A stretch of DNA of 64,000 nt from Streptomyces sp. R302 (GCF_012927245.1 NZ_JABBGE010000001.1:959513-1023512), one strand, 5' to 3'. Numbered from the stretch's first letter, positions 39,387 to 48,605 are shown. Notes: generated by a model from the letters alone, not told the origin. Numbers and translations: made by a program.

Positions 39387-39428
39387 GAAGGGCCAGGACC
39401 TGGATCACCTCCAGGCACCTGGCCCTTC
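39387..39428 (+). terminator. Terminator after divIVA
   Basis: GAAGGGCCAGG (39387-39397) pairs with CCTGGCCCTTC (39418-39428); an inner CCTGG/CCAGG stem extends it. It lies 44 bp after the divIVA stop and should end the dcw transcript. No T-tract. Confidence 0.75.
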
Positions 39429-39436
39429 GCCGTCCC

Positions 39437-39615
39437 TGCGGGCATACGTCCCGCCAGGGCGGTGCCCACCCGCAGGCCCCGGCGCGGGGCCTGGCCCCGG
39501 TGCGGTCTGCGCGCCCGTCGCCCCTGTGGGCATACGTCCCGCCAGGGCGGTGCCCACCCTGCGCCCGGCGTCCCTGTGGGCATACGTCCCGCTAGGGCGG
39601 GACGGGTGGGCACAG
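39437..39615 (+). repeat. Three GTGGGCATACGTCCCGC hairpin units
   Basis: Units at about 39437-39470, 39525-39558 and 39574-39615 share GGGCATACGTCCCGC(C/T)AG, GGCGG and GTGCCCAC or GTGGGCAC ends and can fold. Related sequence occurs at 15671-15700 and 15820-15867. The remainder of 39344-39897 is composite repeat and terminators; no gene seen. Confidence 0.75.
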
Positions 39616-39827
39616 GGACGGCGCCCTCTGCCGCGCCTCGGCTTCCTGCGCCTGGACCCGCACCACGATGTACGGCTCCGTACCGGTGCAGGTCCAGGCG
39701 CAGAAGCGGAAGCACCCGCAAAGGGTGCCGTTCCGTTGTGCCCACCCTCCCCCAAGCTCTCGGCTTCGCTCGAGCAGGGGGGACCCCCATCGCCCTAGCG
39801 GAACGCCTGCCCACAACGGAACGGCGG
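39572..39827 (-). repeat. Composite dispersed repeat, copy 2, with nested insertion
   Basis: Read on the minus strand it follows copy 1 (15671-15867): CCGTTCCGTTGTGGGCA, GGAACGGCACC, a stem-loop with TACGGAGCCGTAC in the loop, GGCGCCGTCCC, GTGCCCACCCGTCCCGCC. It differs by an insert of about 45-60 bp in the first arm (39747-39791), itself a separate repeat. Confidence 0.75.
39747..39791. repeat. Dispersed CCCAAGCTCTCGGCTTCG-type repeat
   Basis: The unit runs from CTCCCCCAAGCTCTCGGC through TTCGCTCGAGCAGGGGGG to ACCCCCATC and can form a hairpin (CCCCC...GGGGG; CGAG/CTCG). From memory this is a very common short intergenic repeat of Streptomyces genomes. Here it interrupts the larger composite repeat. 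Confidence 0.7.
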
Positions 39828-39856
39828 TGCCGGAACCGGGTGGGGTGGGGATACGG

Positions 39857-39888
39857 AAGGGCCCCGCACCTTTGGGTGCGGGGCCCTT
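39857..39888 (-). terminator. Terminator after ileS
   Basis: AAGGGCCCCGCACC (39857-39870) pairs with GGTGCGGGGCCCTT (39875-39888) around a 4-nt loop; the minus strand continues TTCCGT. It lies 10 bp beyond the ileS stop. Confidence 0.85.
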
Positions 39889-39897
39889 GCGGTGGGG

Positions 39898-42800
39898 TTA
39901 CGCCTTGTGGAGGTGGAAGGTGAGGGCGAGGGGTTCGTCGGTGAAGGGGGGGCCGTAGGAGTCCGTGGGGGCGCCTTCGGCGTAGTCCGTCGCCAGGACC
40001 TCGTCCGCGATGAGGGTCGCGTGGGCCGTCAGCGCCTCCGCCGTCTCCGGCGACGTGGTCGTCCAGCGGAGCGCGATGCGGTCCGCGACGTCGAGGCCGC
40101 TGTTCTTGCGGGCCTCCTGGATGAGGCGGATCGCGTCGCGCGCGAGGCCGGCGCGCCGCAGCTCGGGGGTGATCTCCAGGTCCAGGGCGACCGTCGCGCC
40201 GGAGTCGGAGGCGACCGACCAGCCCTCGCGCGGGGTCTCCGTGATGATGATCTCCTCCGGGGTGACGGTGATCGTCTCGCCGTTCACCGTCAGCGGCGCC
40301 TCGCCGTCCCGCAGCGCCAGCGCCAGCGCCGCCGCGTCGGTCGCGGCGACCGCCTTCGCCACGTCCTGGACGCCCTTGCCGAAGCGCTTGCCGAGGGCGC
40401 GGAAGTTCGCCTTGGCCGTGGTGTCGACCAGCGAGCCGCCGACCTCGGAGAGGGAGGCCAGGGAGGAGACGTTCAACTCCTCCGTGATCTGGGCCTGGAG
40501 CTCGGGGGAGAGCGCCGCGAAGCCGTTCGCCGCCACCAGCGCGCGGGAGAGCGGCTGGCGGGTCTTCACGCCGGACTCGGCACGCGTGGCACGGCCCAGC
40601 TCGACGAGGCGGCGGACGAGGAGCATCTGCTCGGAGAGCGTGCCGTCGATGAGCGCCGCGTCGGCCTCCGGCCAGGTCGCGAGGTGGACCGACTCGGGGG
40701 CGTCCGGCGTCACCGGGACGACGAGGTCCTGCCAGACCCGCTCCGTGATGAAGGGGGTCAGCGGGGCCATCAGGCGGGTGACGGTCTCGACGACGTCGTG
40801 CAGGGTCCGCAGGGCCGCCTTGTCGCCCTGCCAGAAGCGGCGGCGGGAGCGGCGCACGTACCAGTTGGACAGGTCGTCGACGAAGGCCGAGACCAGCTTG
40901 CCGGTGCGCTGGGTGTCGTACGCCTCCATCGCCTCGGTCGTCTCGGCGACCAGCGTGTTCAGCTCGGAGAGCAGCCAGCGGTCGAGGACCGGGCGGTCGG
41001 CCGGCGCCGGGTCGGCCGCGGACGGCGCCCAGCCGGACGTACGGGCGTAGAGGGCCTGGAAGGCGACCGTGTTCCAGTAGGTGAGGAGCGTCTTGCGGAC
41101 GACCTCCTGGATGGTGCCGTGGCCGACCCGGCGGGCCGCCCAGGGGGAGCCGCCGGCGGCCATGAACCAGCGCACGGCGTCGGCGCCGTGCTGGTCCATC
41201 AGCGGGATCGGCTGGAGGATGTTGCCGAGGTGCTTGGACATCTTGCGGCCGTCCTCGGCGAGGATGTGGCCGAGGCAGACCACGTTCTCGTAGGACGACT
41301 TGTCGAAGACGAGGGTGCCGACCGCCATCAGGGTGTAGAACCAGCCGCGGGTCTGGTCGATGGCCTCGGAGATGAACTGCGCCGGGTAGCGGGACTCGAA
41401 CAGTTCCTTGTTCTTGTACGGGTAGCCGTACTGCGCGAACGGCATGGAGCCCGAGTCGTACCAGGCGTCGATGACCTCGGGCACGCGCGTGGCGGTCTTC
41501 GCGCAGCTGGGGCACGGGAAGGTGACCGCGTCGATGAACGGGCGGTGCGGGTCGAGCTCCGACTGGTCGGTGCCGGTCAGCTCGGTGAGCTCCGCGCGCG
41601 AGCCGACGCAGGTCAGGTGGCCGTCCTCGCAGCGCCAGATGGGCAGCGGGGTGCCCCAGTAGCGGTTGCGGGAGAGGGCCCAGTCGACGTTGTTGGTGAG
41701 CCAGTCGCCGAAGCGGCCGCGCTTGACGGAGTCCGGGAACCAGTTGGTCTTCTCGTTCTCCTCCAGGAGCCGGTCCTTGACGGCGGTCGTACGGATGTAC
41801 CAGGACGGCTGCGCGTAGTAGAGCAGGGCCGTGTGGCAGCGCCAGCAGTGCGGGTAGCTGTGCTCGTACGGGATGTGCCGGTAGAGCAGGCCGCGGGCTT
41901 CGAGATCGGCGGTGAGCGCCTCGTCGGCCTTCTTGAAGAAGACGCCGCCGACCAGCGGCACGTCCTCCTCGAAGGTGCCGTCGGGGCGGACCGGGTTCAC
42001 GACCGGCAGGCCGTACGCCTTGCAGACCTTGAGGTCGTCCTCGCCGAAGGCGGGGGACTGGTGGACGAGACCGGTGCCGTCCTCGGTGGTGACGTACTCG
42101 GCGTTGACCACGTAGTGGGCCGGGGCGTCGAAGGGGACCAGCTCGAAGGGGCGCTGGTAGGTCCAGCGCTCCATCTCGGCGCCGGTGAAGGACTCGCCGG
42201 TGGTGACCCAGCCCTCGCCGAGGGCCTTGTCGAGCAGCGGCTCGGCCACGACGATCTTCTCGTCGCCGTCCGTGGCGACCACGTAGGTGACCTCGGGGTG
42301 GGCGGCGACGGCCGTGTTGGAGACCAGCGTCCAGGGGGTCGTCGTCCAGACGAGGAGCGCGGCCTGCCCGGCGAGCGGGCCGGACGTCAGCGGGAAGCGG
42401 ACGTAGACCGAGGGGTCGACGACGGTCTCGTAGCCCTGGGCCAGCTCGTGGTCGGAGAGGCCGGTGCCGCAGCGGGGGCACCAGGGGGCGACGCGGTGGT
42501 CCTGGACGAGCAGGTCCTTGTCGAAGATCTGCTTGAGCGACCACCAGACCGACTCGATGTACGAGGGGTCCATGGTGCGGTAGGCGTCGTCGAGGTCGAC
42601 CCAGTAGCCCATCCGGGTCGTGAGCTCGGCGAAGGCGTCGGTGTGGCGGGTCACCGACTCGCGGCACTTCGCGTTGAACTCCGCGATGCCGTACTCCTCG
42701 ATGTCCTTCTTGCCGGAGAAGCCGAGTTCCTTCTCGACGGCGAGCTCGACCGGGAGGCCGTGGCAGTCCCAGCCGGCCTTGCGGGCCACGTGGTAGCCGC

Positions 42801-43035
42801 GCATGGTGCGGAAGCGCGGGAAGACGTCCTTGAAGACGCGGGCCTCGATGTGGTGGGCGCCCGGCATGCCGTTGGCGGTCGGCGGGCCCTCGTAGAACAC
42901 CCACTCGGGGCGGCCCTCGGACTGCTCCAGGGTCTTCGCGAAGACCTTGTTCTCCTGCCAGAAGTCGAGCACGGCGTGCTCGAGCGCGGACAGGTCGACC
43001 TGGGCGGGCACCTGGCGGTACTGCGGCGTGGTCAT
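39898..43035 (-). CDS. ileS: Isoleucyl-tRNA synthetase IleS
   Basis: 1045 aa class I synthetase. The HIGH-type motif is GMPGAHH (about residues 56-62) in the form seen in eukaryote-like (type 2) IleRS; the KMSKS motif is KMSKH at 598-602. The editing domain is present (VSNTAVAAHPEVTYV onward). The region ESRYPAQFISEAIDQTRGWFY and CPRCGTGLSDHELAQ are IleRS-specific. Type 2 enzymes are often less sensitive to mupirocin; whether this one is cannot be said. I use the ATG giving MTTPQYRQV, because upstream codons belong to the T-box leader. Confidence 0.96.
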   Translation of the reverse strand: MTTPQYRQVPAQVDLSALEHAVLDFWQENKVFAKTLEQSEGRPEWVFYEGPPTANGMPGAHHIEARVFKDVFPRFRTMRGYHVARKAGWDCHGLPVELAVEKELGFSGKKDIEEYGIAEFNAKCRESVTRHTDAFAELTTRMGYWVDLDDAYRTMDPSYIESVWWSLKQIFDKDLLVQDHRVAPWCPRCGTGLSDHELAQGYETVVDPSVYVRFPLTSGPLAGQAALLVWTTTPWTLVSNTAVAAHPEVTYVVATDGDEKIVVAEPLLDKALGEGWVTTGESFTGAEMERWTYQRPFELVPFDAPAHYVVNAEYVTTEDGTGLVHQSPAFGEDDLKVCKAYGLPVVNPVRPDGTFEEDVPLVGGVFFKKADEALTADLEARGLLYRHIPYEHSYPHCWRCHTALLYYAQPSWYIRTTAVKDRLLEENEKTNWFPDSVKRGRFGDWLTNNVDWALSRNRYWGTPLPIWRCEDGHLTCVGSRAELTELTGTDQSELDPHRPFIDAVTFPCPSCAKTATRVPEVIDAWYDSGSMPFAQYGYPYKNKELFESRYPAQFISEAIDQTRGWFYTLMAVGTLVFDKSSYENVVCLGHILAEDGRKMSKHLGNILQPIPLMDQHGADAVRWFMAAGGSPWAARRVGHGTIQEVVRKTLLTYWNTVAFQALYARTSGWAPSAADPAPADRPVLDRWLLSELNTLVAETTEAMEAYDTQRTGKLVSAFVDDLSNWYVRRSRRRFWQGDKAALRTLHDVVETVTRLMAPLTPFITERVWQDLVVPVTPDAPESVHLATWPEADAALIDGTLSEQMLLVRRLVELGRATRAESGVKTRQPLSRALVAANGFAALSPELQAQITEELNVSSLASLSEVGGSLVDTTAKANFRALGKRFGKGVQDVAKAVAATDAAALALALRDGEAPLTVNGETITVTPEEIIITETPREGWSVASDSGATVALDLEITPELRRAGLARDAIRLIQEARKNSGLDVADRIALRWTTTSPETAEALTAHATLIADEVLATDYAEGAPTDSYGPPFTDEPLALTFHLHKA

Positions 43036-43043
43036 GCGGCGGA

Positions 43044-43320
43044 CTCTCCTCCGGACGGACGTTGCGTGCTTCCGTCGGAGGGACGAGAGCAGCGCTCCCG
43101 CGGTACCACCCTCCTTGGCCCCGGGCGTGTCCGCCCTGAGCCCCCTCATTGGGGTCGCGACACCGGGTCTAGTCACCGCGCTTCGTGGTGCGTGTCCACG
43201 CGGCTTTCTTCCGGCAGCTCCGGGGTGATGCTTCGCATCGGGCTCGCCCCCGGGCTCTCACCGTCCCCGGGTCGCTCATGGCTCGCGTACGACGCTACTG
43301 GTCCCCATCGATGCCTCTCG
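43044..43320 (-). promoter_or_regulatory. ileS T-box leader (translational type)
   Basis: On the minus strand the T-box sequence AGGGTGGTACCGCGGGAGC is at 43094-43112, with a long structured stem I region upstream (about 43180-43320, containing ATGGGGACCAGTAGC). Directly after the T-box, CTCTCGTCCCTCC (43077-43089) can pair with the ileS ribosome site GGAGGAGAG (43044-43052). This layout is the actinobacterial translational T-box: uncharged tRNA-Ile frees the ribosome site. An ATC in GAAGCATCACC is a possible Ile specifier. Confidence 0.9.
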
Positions 43321-43595
43321 CTGAGGCCAGTGTACGGGGCGCGGGGGCGCCGGGCCGACCGGTTTACCGGTGACCCGAATGGCACAGGGGGCGGTCCGGG
43401 GTTCCCGGGGGCCGTGTGGGGGAGCGGCCGGGCGGATATCCCGGCGGGGAGTTGGGCACCTGTTCCGACGGGTGTGCGCCGAGGGCCGCGGGGCGGGCGG
43501 AATGGGCGGCGTGCCCCGTTGCCGCGCGCCTTGGGCCGATTTATCGTCCCAGCACGATGCGCGAGCAAGATCACAAAATGTGAAGGGGCCGCGAC
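43321..43595. other. Divergent promoter spacer between ileS and the DksA-like gene
   Basis: No gene seen. It must hold the ileS promoter and that of the DksA-like gene. The one clear feature is the palindrome ACCGGTTTACCGGT (43358-43371). Toward the right end, TTTATCG and an A-rich stretch (TCACAAAATG) break the GC run just before the AAGGGG ribosome site. Confidence 0.5.
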
Positions 43596-44537
43596 ATGGT
43601 GGCGAAGAAGACCGCCGCGAAGCAGTCCCCGGCCGCCGCCGGGGACCCCGGGGCCACCGGTTCCCCGGGCGACCCCGAGGCCCCGGACGGCGCCCCGGCG
43701 AAGGCCTCCGTCCGGAAGCGGGCGGCCGGCAAGGCCGCCACCAAGGCGGCCCCGTCCCGCGCGCCCGCGGCGGAGACCGCCGCAGAGGCGGAGGCGGAGG
43801 CCCCCGCGGGGAAGGACCCGAAGGCCGCGAAGACCTCGAAGAGCCCCGCGAAGAAGGCGACCGCGGCCGAGAAGACCGCGAAGAAGGCCACGGCGGAGAA
43901 GCCCGCGGCCCGGAAGGCCGCGAAGAAGGCGGCCGTCGGGGAGACCGCCGCCGGCGGGGCGGCGGCCCCGGGAGCGAACCACTCCGCGGCGGAGTCCGTG
44001 GAGAAGACCGTGAAGAAGGCCTCGGGCCGCAAGGCCGCGGGCACGAAGAAGCAGACAGGAGCCAGGACGGTGGCAGCGAAGAAGACCGCGGGTGGCGTCA
44101 CGACCGCCGAGGACGAGGCGGCCGTGCCCCCGGCGCGTACGGGTGAGCTCGCGGTGCGGCCCGGCGAGGACCCGTGGACGCCGGACGAGGTCGCCGAGGC
44201 CCGCAGCGAGCTCCAGGCCGAGGTGCTGCGGCTGCGCAGCGAGCTGGCCCACTCCCAGGAGGAGCTGACCGGTCTGATGCGGGACTCCGGCGACGGCGCC
44301 GGCCAGGACGAGGCCGACACCGGCACCAAGAACATCACGCGCGAGCACGAGCTGGCCCTGGCGGCGAACGCCCGGGAGATGCTGGAGCAGACCGAGCACG
44401 CCCTGGAGCGGCTCGACGCGGGCACGTACGGCCTCTGCGAGGTCTGCGGCAAGCCCATCGGCAAGGCCAGGATGCAGGCCTTCCCCCGCGCCACCCTCTG
44501 CGTGGAGGACAAGCAGAAGCAGGAGCGGCGCGGCTAG
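43596..44537 (+). CDS. TraR/DksA-type zinc-finger protein with Lys/Ala-rich H1-like N-terminus
   Basis: 313 aa. The first 175 residues are low-complexity Lys/Ala/Pro with repeated KKA, AAKK and PAKKATA units like histone H1 or HupS tails, and are probably DNA-binding and disordered. A coiled coil ([20 protein letters not shown]) and [19 protein letters not shown] lead to the TraR/DksA finger: Cys281 and Cys284 in CEVCGKPIG, Cys302, and Asp305 (CVED) where the fourth Cys normally lies. DksA proteins enter the RNA polymerase secondary channel; here the acidic tip residues are not obvious. A GTG one codon after the ATG is an alternative start. Confidence 0.88.
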   Translation: MVAKKTAAKQSPAAAGDPGATGSPGDPEAPDGAPAKASVRKRAAGKAATKAAPSRAPAAETAAEAEAEAPAGKDPKAAKTSKSPAKKATAAEKTAKKATAEKPAARKAAKKAAVGETAAGGAAAPGANHSAAESVEKTVKKASGRKAAGTKKQTGARTVAAKKTAGGVTTAEDEAAVPPARTGELAVRPGEDPWTPDEVAEARSELQAEVLRLRSELAHSQEELTGLMRDSGDGAGQDEADTGTKNITREHELALAANAREMLEQTEHALERLDAGTYGLCEVCGKPIGKARMQAFPRATLCVEDKQKQERRG

Positions 44538-44640
44538 GCACCGGCTTCGGCGGGACCGGCGGCTCGGACTGCCGGTCTCGTACGTCTGTGCCGTACCCTC
44601 GGGGCACGGTCAGGCAACGAGGTACGAGGGACTCACTCAC

Positions 44641-45201
44641 GTGGCAGAGACGGAGAGCGTCATCGGTACGCCGGATTCAGCACCGGATGCGGCGGAGGCC
44701 GAGGAGCGGCCCAAGGGGAGGCGGCGGATCGTCGCCCTCTTCGTGGTGGCCGTGCTCGCCTATCTGATCGACCTCGGCAGCAAGATCGTCGTGGTGGAGA
44801 AGCTGGAGGGCCGCGAGCCGATCAAGGTGATCGGCGACCTGCTCCGCTTCGAGGCGATCCGGAACCCGGGCGCGGCCTTCGGCATGGGCGAGGCGTTCAC
44901 CATCGTCTTCACCTGCATCGCGGCGGCCGTCATCGTGGTGATCGTCCGGCTGGCCCGGAAGCTCTACAGCCTGCCCTGGGCGATCGCGCTCGGGCTGCTG
45001 CTCGGCGGCGCGCTGGGCAACCTCACCGACCGGCTGTTCCGTTCGCCGGGCGTCTTCGAGGGCGCGGTCGTGGACTTCATCGCCCCGGCGCACTTCGCCG
45101 TCTTCAACCTCGCCGACTCGGCGATCGTCTGCGGCGGCATTCTGATCGTCATCCTGTCCTTCCGGGGCCTGGACCCGGACGGCACCGTCCACAAGGACTG
45201 A
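44641..45201 (+). CDS. lspA: Lipoprotein signal peptidase LspA
   Basis: 186 aa, four membrane spans. Cleaves prolipoproteins before the lipidated Cys. An acidic N-terminal extension of about 28 residues precedes span one. Family motifs are [18 protein letters not shown], and the aspartyl catalytic pair Asp130 in GNLTDRL and Asp159 in [11 protein letters not shown] start, 103 bp after the DksA-like gene; the RluD-type gene follows 43 bp downstream, an order conserved in many bacteria. Confidence 0.95.
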   Translation: MAETESVIGTPDSAPDAAEAEERPKGRRRIVALFVVAVLAYLIDLGSKIVVVEKLEGREPIKVIGDLLRFEAIRNPGAAFGMGEAFTIVFTCIAAAVIVVIVRLARKLYSLPWAIALGLLLGGALGNLTDRLFRSPGVFEGAVVDFIAPAHFAVFNLADSAIVCGGILIVILSFRGLDPDGTVHKD

Positions 45202-45244
45202 GCACGCAGGACCGAGCACTCCCGGCACAAGGCATACTCGACGG

Positions 45245-46186
45245 GTGAGCACGAGTCCCGAGATCCGCACCCTGCCCGTTCCCGATGGCCTGGAGGGCGA
45301 GCGCGTCGACGCCGCCATCGCCCGAATGTTCGGGTTCTCCCGTACGAAGGCGGCCGAGCTCGCCGCGGCGGGGAAGGTCCAGGTCGACGGCTCCGTCGTC
45401 GGCAAGTCCGAGCGGGTCAGCGGCGGTGCGTGGCTGGAGGTCGAGATGCCCGGCGCCCCGGCGCCCGTGCAGATCGTCGCCGAGCCCGTCGAGGGCATGG
45501 AGATCGTCCACGACGACGACGACATCGTCGTCATCATGAAGCCGGTCGGGGTGGCGGCCCATCCGAGCCCCGGCTGGACCGGCACCACCGTCATCGGCGG
45601 CCTCGCCGCCGCCGGCTACCGGATCTCCACCTCCGGCGCCGCCGAACGCCAGGGCATCGTGCACCGCCTCGACGTCGGCACCTCCGGCCTGATGGTGGTC
45701 GCCAAGTCGGAGTACGCGTACACCTCGCTCAAGCGCCAGTTCAAGGAGCGCGTGGTCGACAAGCGCTACCACGCGCTGGTGCAGGGCCACCCGGACCCGC
45801 TGAGCGGCACCATCGACGCGCCGATCGGCCGGCACCCGAACCACGACTACAAGTGGGCCGTGACCGCCGACGGCAAGCCGTCCGTCACCCACTACGACCT
45901 CATCGAGGCGTACCGGGCGGCCTCGCTGCTCGACATCAAGCTGGAGACCGGCCGCACCCACCAGATCCGGGTGCACATGTCGGCCCACCGGCACCCCTGC
46001 GTCGGCGACCTCACCTACGGCGCCGACCCGACCATGGCCAAGCGCCTCGGGCTGACCCGCCAGTGGCTGCACGCGGTCCGGCTGGGCTTCGAGCACCCCG
46101 GCGACGGACAGTGGGTCGAGTTCTCCTCCACCTATCCGGCCGACCTCCGAACCGCGCTCGACCGCATCGAGGCGGAGAGCCGGTGA
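45245..46186 (+). CDS. RluA/RluD-family pseudouridine synthase
   Basis: 313 aa. An N-terminal S4 RNA-binding domain (about residues 18-65, [20 protein letters not shown]) is followed by the synthase domain with the catalytic Asp143 in [16 protein letters not shown], and [20 protein letters not shown] with the RTHQIRVH motif. It probably modifies 23S rRNA helix 69 like RluD, but RluC or tRNA specificity cannot be excluded. GTG start; its stop overlaps the GNAT gene (GTGA). Confidence 0.93.
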   Translation: MSTSPEIRTLPVPDGLEGERVDAAIARMFGFSRTKAAELAAAGKVQVDGSVVGKSERVSGGAWLEVEMPGAPAPVQIVAEPVEGMEIVHDDDDIVVIMKPVGVAAHPSPGWTGTTVIGGLAAAGYRISTSGAAERQGIVHRLDVGTSGLMVVAKSEYAYTSLKRQFKERVVDKRYHALVQGHPDPLSGTIDAPIGRHPNHDYKWAVTADGKPSVTHYDLIEAYRAASLLDIKLETGRTHQIRVHMSAHRHPCVGDLTYGADPTMAKRLGLTRQWLHAVRLGFEHPGDGQWVEFSSTYPADLRTALDRIEAESR

Positions 46187-46650
46187 GCGGGGCGTACACG
46201 GTCCGCGAGGCCGTCGCCGACGAGGACCGGGAGGCGTGCTTCGCGGTGCGCCGTGAGGTCTTCGTCGAGGAGCAGGGCGTCCCGGCGGAGATCGAGTACG
46301 ACACGTACGACGCCACCGCCGTGCACGTCCTCGCGGTCCGCGCGGACGGCGTGCCGCTGGGCACCGGGCGGCTGCTGCACGGCGCCGACGCGACCGGCAA
46401 GACCGGAGGGGACGCCTCCGTCGGCTCGCTCGGCCGGCTCGCGGTCGCCGGTGCGGCGCGCGGTCTCGGCGTCGGCGCGGCGCTGGTCCGGGCCATCGAG
46501 GACGCTGCCCGCGAGCGCGGTCTCACCGCCGTCGACCTGCACGCGCAGACCCACGCCCTCGGCTTCTACGAGCGGCTGGGCTACGTGGCGTACGGCGGCG
46601 AGTTCCCGGACGCGGGCATCCCGCACCGGGCGATGCGCCGGGTGCTCTGA
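46183..46650 (+). CDS. GNAT-family N-acetyltransferase (ElaA-like)
   Basis: 155 aa. The GNAT fold is visible as [17 protein letters not shown] at the N-terminus, [25 protein letters not shown] (acetyl-CoA pyrophosphate loop, R/Q-x-x-G-x-G/A) near residue 85, and [28 protein letters not shown], the C-terminal pattern of the ElaA/YjcF subgroup. The substrate is unknown. GTG start overlapping the pseudouridine synthase stop, so the two are coupled. Confidence 0.9.
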   Translation: MSGAYTVREAVADEDREACFAVRREVFVEEQGVPAEIEYDTYDATAVHVLAVRADGVPLGTGRLLHGADATGKTGGDASVGSLGRLAVAGAARGLGVGAALVRAIEDAARERGLTAVDLHAQTHALGFYERLGYVAYGGEFPDAGIPHRAMRRVL

Positions 46651-46667
46651 CGGCTCCCGGACGCGAC

Positions 46668-46699
46668 AGGGGCCCGGTCCGGTGGGACGCGGGCCCTCG
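46668..46699. terminator. Stem-loop between GNAT gene and secreted peptide gene
   Basis: GGGCCCG (from 46670) pairs with CGGGCCC (to 46696) with a 13-nt loop, between two convergent genes. It could serve both strands. No T-tract. Confidence 0.5.
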
Positions 46700-46753
46700 G
46701 GGCTGCCCGGGACGGCGTTCGCGGCGCGTCCGGGCACGGCGTTTCGGCGTCGG

Positions 46754-46942
46754 CTACTTCCAGGTGTGGCAGCCGTGCGGCCGTTCGGCGACGGGGCCGG
46801 TGCACTGACCGCTCTGGCCTCCGCCGTTTCCGCCGTTGGTGGGCGGGTGGGGTGACGCCAGCGCGGCCGAGCCGGCGCCGAGCACACCGGCGACGGCGAG
46901 CACCAGGGCCGCCGCGCGACGCCCGATGGTCTGCTTCAGCAT
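46754..46942 (-). CDS. Small secreted Cys-containing protein
   Basis: 62 aa. A Sec signal peptide is evident: basic MLKQTIGRRA, hydrophobic ALVLAVAGVLGAGSAA, then ALA-SP as the likely cleavage site near residue 29-30. The mature part of about 33 residues is Gly/Asn/Pro-rich with two Cys (QCTGP...GCHTW) that could form a disulfide. The ATG has an excellent GAGGAGGG ribosome site, supporting translation. No family recognised. It is transcribed divergently from the antiporter gene. Confidence 0.75.
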   Translation of the reverse strand: MLKQTIGRRAAALVLAVAGVLGAGSAALASPHPPTNGGNGGGQSGQCTGPVAERPHGCHTWK

Positions 46943-47018
46943 GACACCCTCCTCACGACTGGTCGGAATGTCCTCTTTATGATATTCCTTCGATCTTGGA
47001 CCGGCTCAAGGGGACACC

Positions 47019-48605
47019 GTGGACCAGCTCGCCCTGCTGTTCTTGCTGTTGCTCGGGGCGGTGCTCACCGTCCCCCTGGGTGACCGGCTGGGGCTGCCCG
47101 CGCCCGTCCTGATGACGCTCCTCGGGATCGTGCTGGCCTTCCTGCCCTTCGTGCCCAACGTCGACATCCCGCCCGAGCTCATCCTTCCGCTGGTGCTGCC
47201 GCCGCTGCTGTACGCCTCGGTGCAGCGGACCTCCTGGCGGCAGTTCGCGGCGAACCGGCGGCCGATCTTCCTGCTGGCGGTGGCCCTGGTCTTCGTGACC
47301 ACGGCCGCCGTCGGCGCGGTCGCGAACGCGCTGGTGCCGGGCATTCCGCTCGCCGCCGCGCTGGCGCTCGGCGCCCTCGTCGCCCCGCCCGACCCGGTCG
47401 CGGCGACCGCCGTGGCCGGCTCGCTCGAGCTGCCCCGGCGGCTGGTGTCGATCCTGGAGGGCGAGGGGCTCTTCAACGACGTGACCGCGATCGTGCTGTA
47501 CCACGTGGCGATCGCCGCCGTGGTGAGCGGCGAGTTCTCCTGGCCCGAGGCGCTGGGGGAGTTCGCCCTCTCGGCGGTGGTGGCGATCGTGGTCGGCCTC
47601 GCCCTCGGCTGGGTCGCGAACAAGCTCATGGGCTTCCTCGGCGACGCCACCCTGCAGACCGGGCTCACCCTCCTCGTGCCCTTCGTCTCCTACGTCCTCG
47701 CCGAGGAGCTGTACGGCTCCGGTGTCCTCGCGGTCCTGGTCACCGCGCTCTTCCTCGCCGAGTACGCGGTCGACGCCGACGACGTGATGGGGCGGCTCGC
47801 CGGGCAGACCTTCTGGGAGATCGTCGACACCCTGGTCACCGGCATCGCCTTCGGTCTCATCGGCCTGGAGCTCATCCACGTCCTCGGCGTCGCCGAGGGG
47901 CACGTGGGCGAGATGCTCGGCTGGGGCGCGGCGGTCGTCGGCGTGGTCGTCGGGGTCCGGCTGCTGTGGCTGCTGCCGGCCGGCTGGCTGGCGCAGAAGC
48001 TGCACGACCGGCGGGACGTCGACGAGGAGATCCCGACGAGCTGGCGGGAGACCGTCGTCATGTGGTGGTCGGGGATGCGCGGGGTGGCCTCGGTCGCGCT
48101 GGCCCTCGCCATCCCCCTCACCACCGACGACGGTTCGCCCTTCCCCGGCAGGGACGAGCTGATCTTCCTCGCCTTCTGCGTGATCCTCGCCACCCTGGTG
48201 GTGCAGGGGCTCACCCTGCCGTGGCTGGTCCGCAGACTCGGGGTGAAGGCCGACGCCGACGCCGAGCGGGCCTTCGAGCGGGAGCTGGCGCTGCGGGCCG
48301 CCAAGGCCGCCAAGCGGCGCCTGAAGGAGATCGAGGAGGTCGAGGAGCTGCCCGAGGAGGTCGCCGAGCGGCTCCAGCGCGGGGCCTTCGACATCGGGGC
48401 GCGGATCAGCCCGGACATGGTGGACGAGGAGCGGCGGGCCGCGTTCACCGAGCGGGTCGAGCGGGTGAAGCGGCTCCAGGCGATCCAGCGGGAGATGATG
48501 TCCGCCGCGCGGCACGCGGTGCTCTCGGCGCGCAGCGAGCCGGGCGCCGACCCGGAGGTGGTCGACCGGGTGCTGCGCCACCTGGACGTCCGCTCGCTGC
48601 GCTGA
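47019..48605 (+). CDS. CPA1-family Na+/H+ antiporter
   Basis: 528 aa, about twelve membrane spans over residues 1-410. The family signatures are APPDPVAATAV (Asp125-Pro126) and EGEGLFNDVTAIVLYH with the ion-binding Asn153-Asp154, plus WWSGMRGVASVALALAIPL. The C-terminal 110 residues form a charged cytoplasmic coiled coil (RLKEIEEVEELPEEVAERLQ). It exchanges Na+ (or K+) for H+ across the cytoplasmic membrane. GTG start; divergent from the small secreted protein gene. Confidence 0.92.
   Translation: MDQLALLFLLLLGAVLTVPLGDRLGLPAPVLMTLLGIVLAFLPFVPNVDIPPELILPLVLPPLLYASVQRTSWRQFAANRRPIFLLAVALVFVTTAAVGAVANALVPGIPLAAALALGALVAPPDPVAATAVAGSLELPRRLVSILEGEGLFNDVTAIVLYHVAIAAVVSGEFSWPEALGEFALSAVVAIVVGLALGWVANKLMGFLGDATLQTGLTLLVPFVSYVLAEELYGSGVLAVLVTALFLAEYAVDADDVMGRLAGQTFWEIVDTLVTGIAFGLIGLELIHVLGVAEGHVGEMLGWGAAVVGVVVGVRLLWLLPAGWLAQKLHDRRDVDEEIPTSWRETVVMWWSGMRGVASVALALAIPLTTDDGSPFPGRDELIFLAFCVILATLVVQGLTLPWLVRRLGVKADADAERAFERELALRAAKAAKRRLKEIEEVEELPEEVAERLQRGAFDIGARISPDMVDEERRAAFTERVERVKRLQAIQREMMSAARHAVLSARSEPGADPEVVDRVLRHLDVRSLR

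Noticed and set aside
39437-39615. CRISPR array at the three spaced GTGGGCA units
   Set aside because: Only three imperfect, self-complementary units with unequal spacing; no cas genes; related units occur elsewhere in the window.
39892-44013. Long open frames opposite ileS and through the T-box spacer on the plus strand
   Set aside because: They mirror the ileS codons; composition is Gly/Arg/Ala/Asp-rich without motifs, as expected for the reverse of a high-GC gene.
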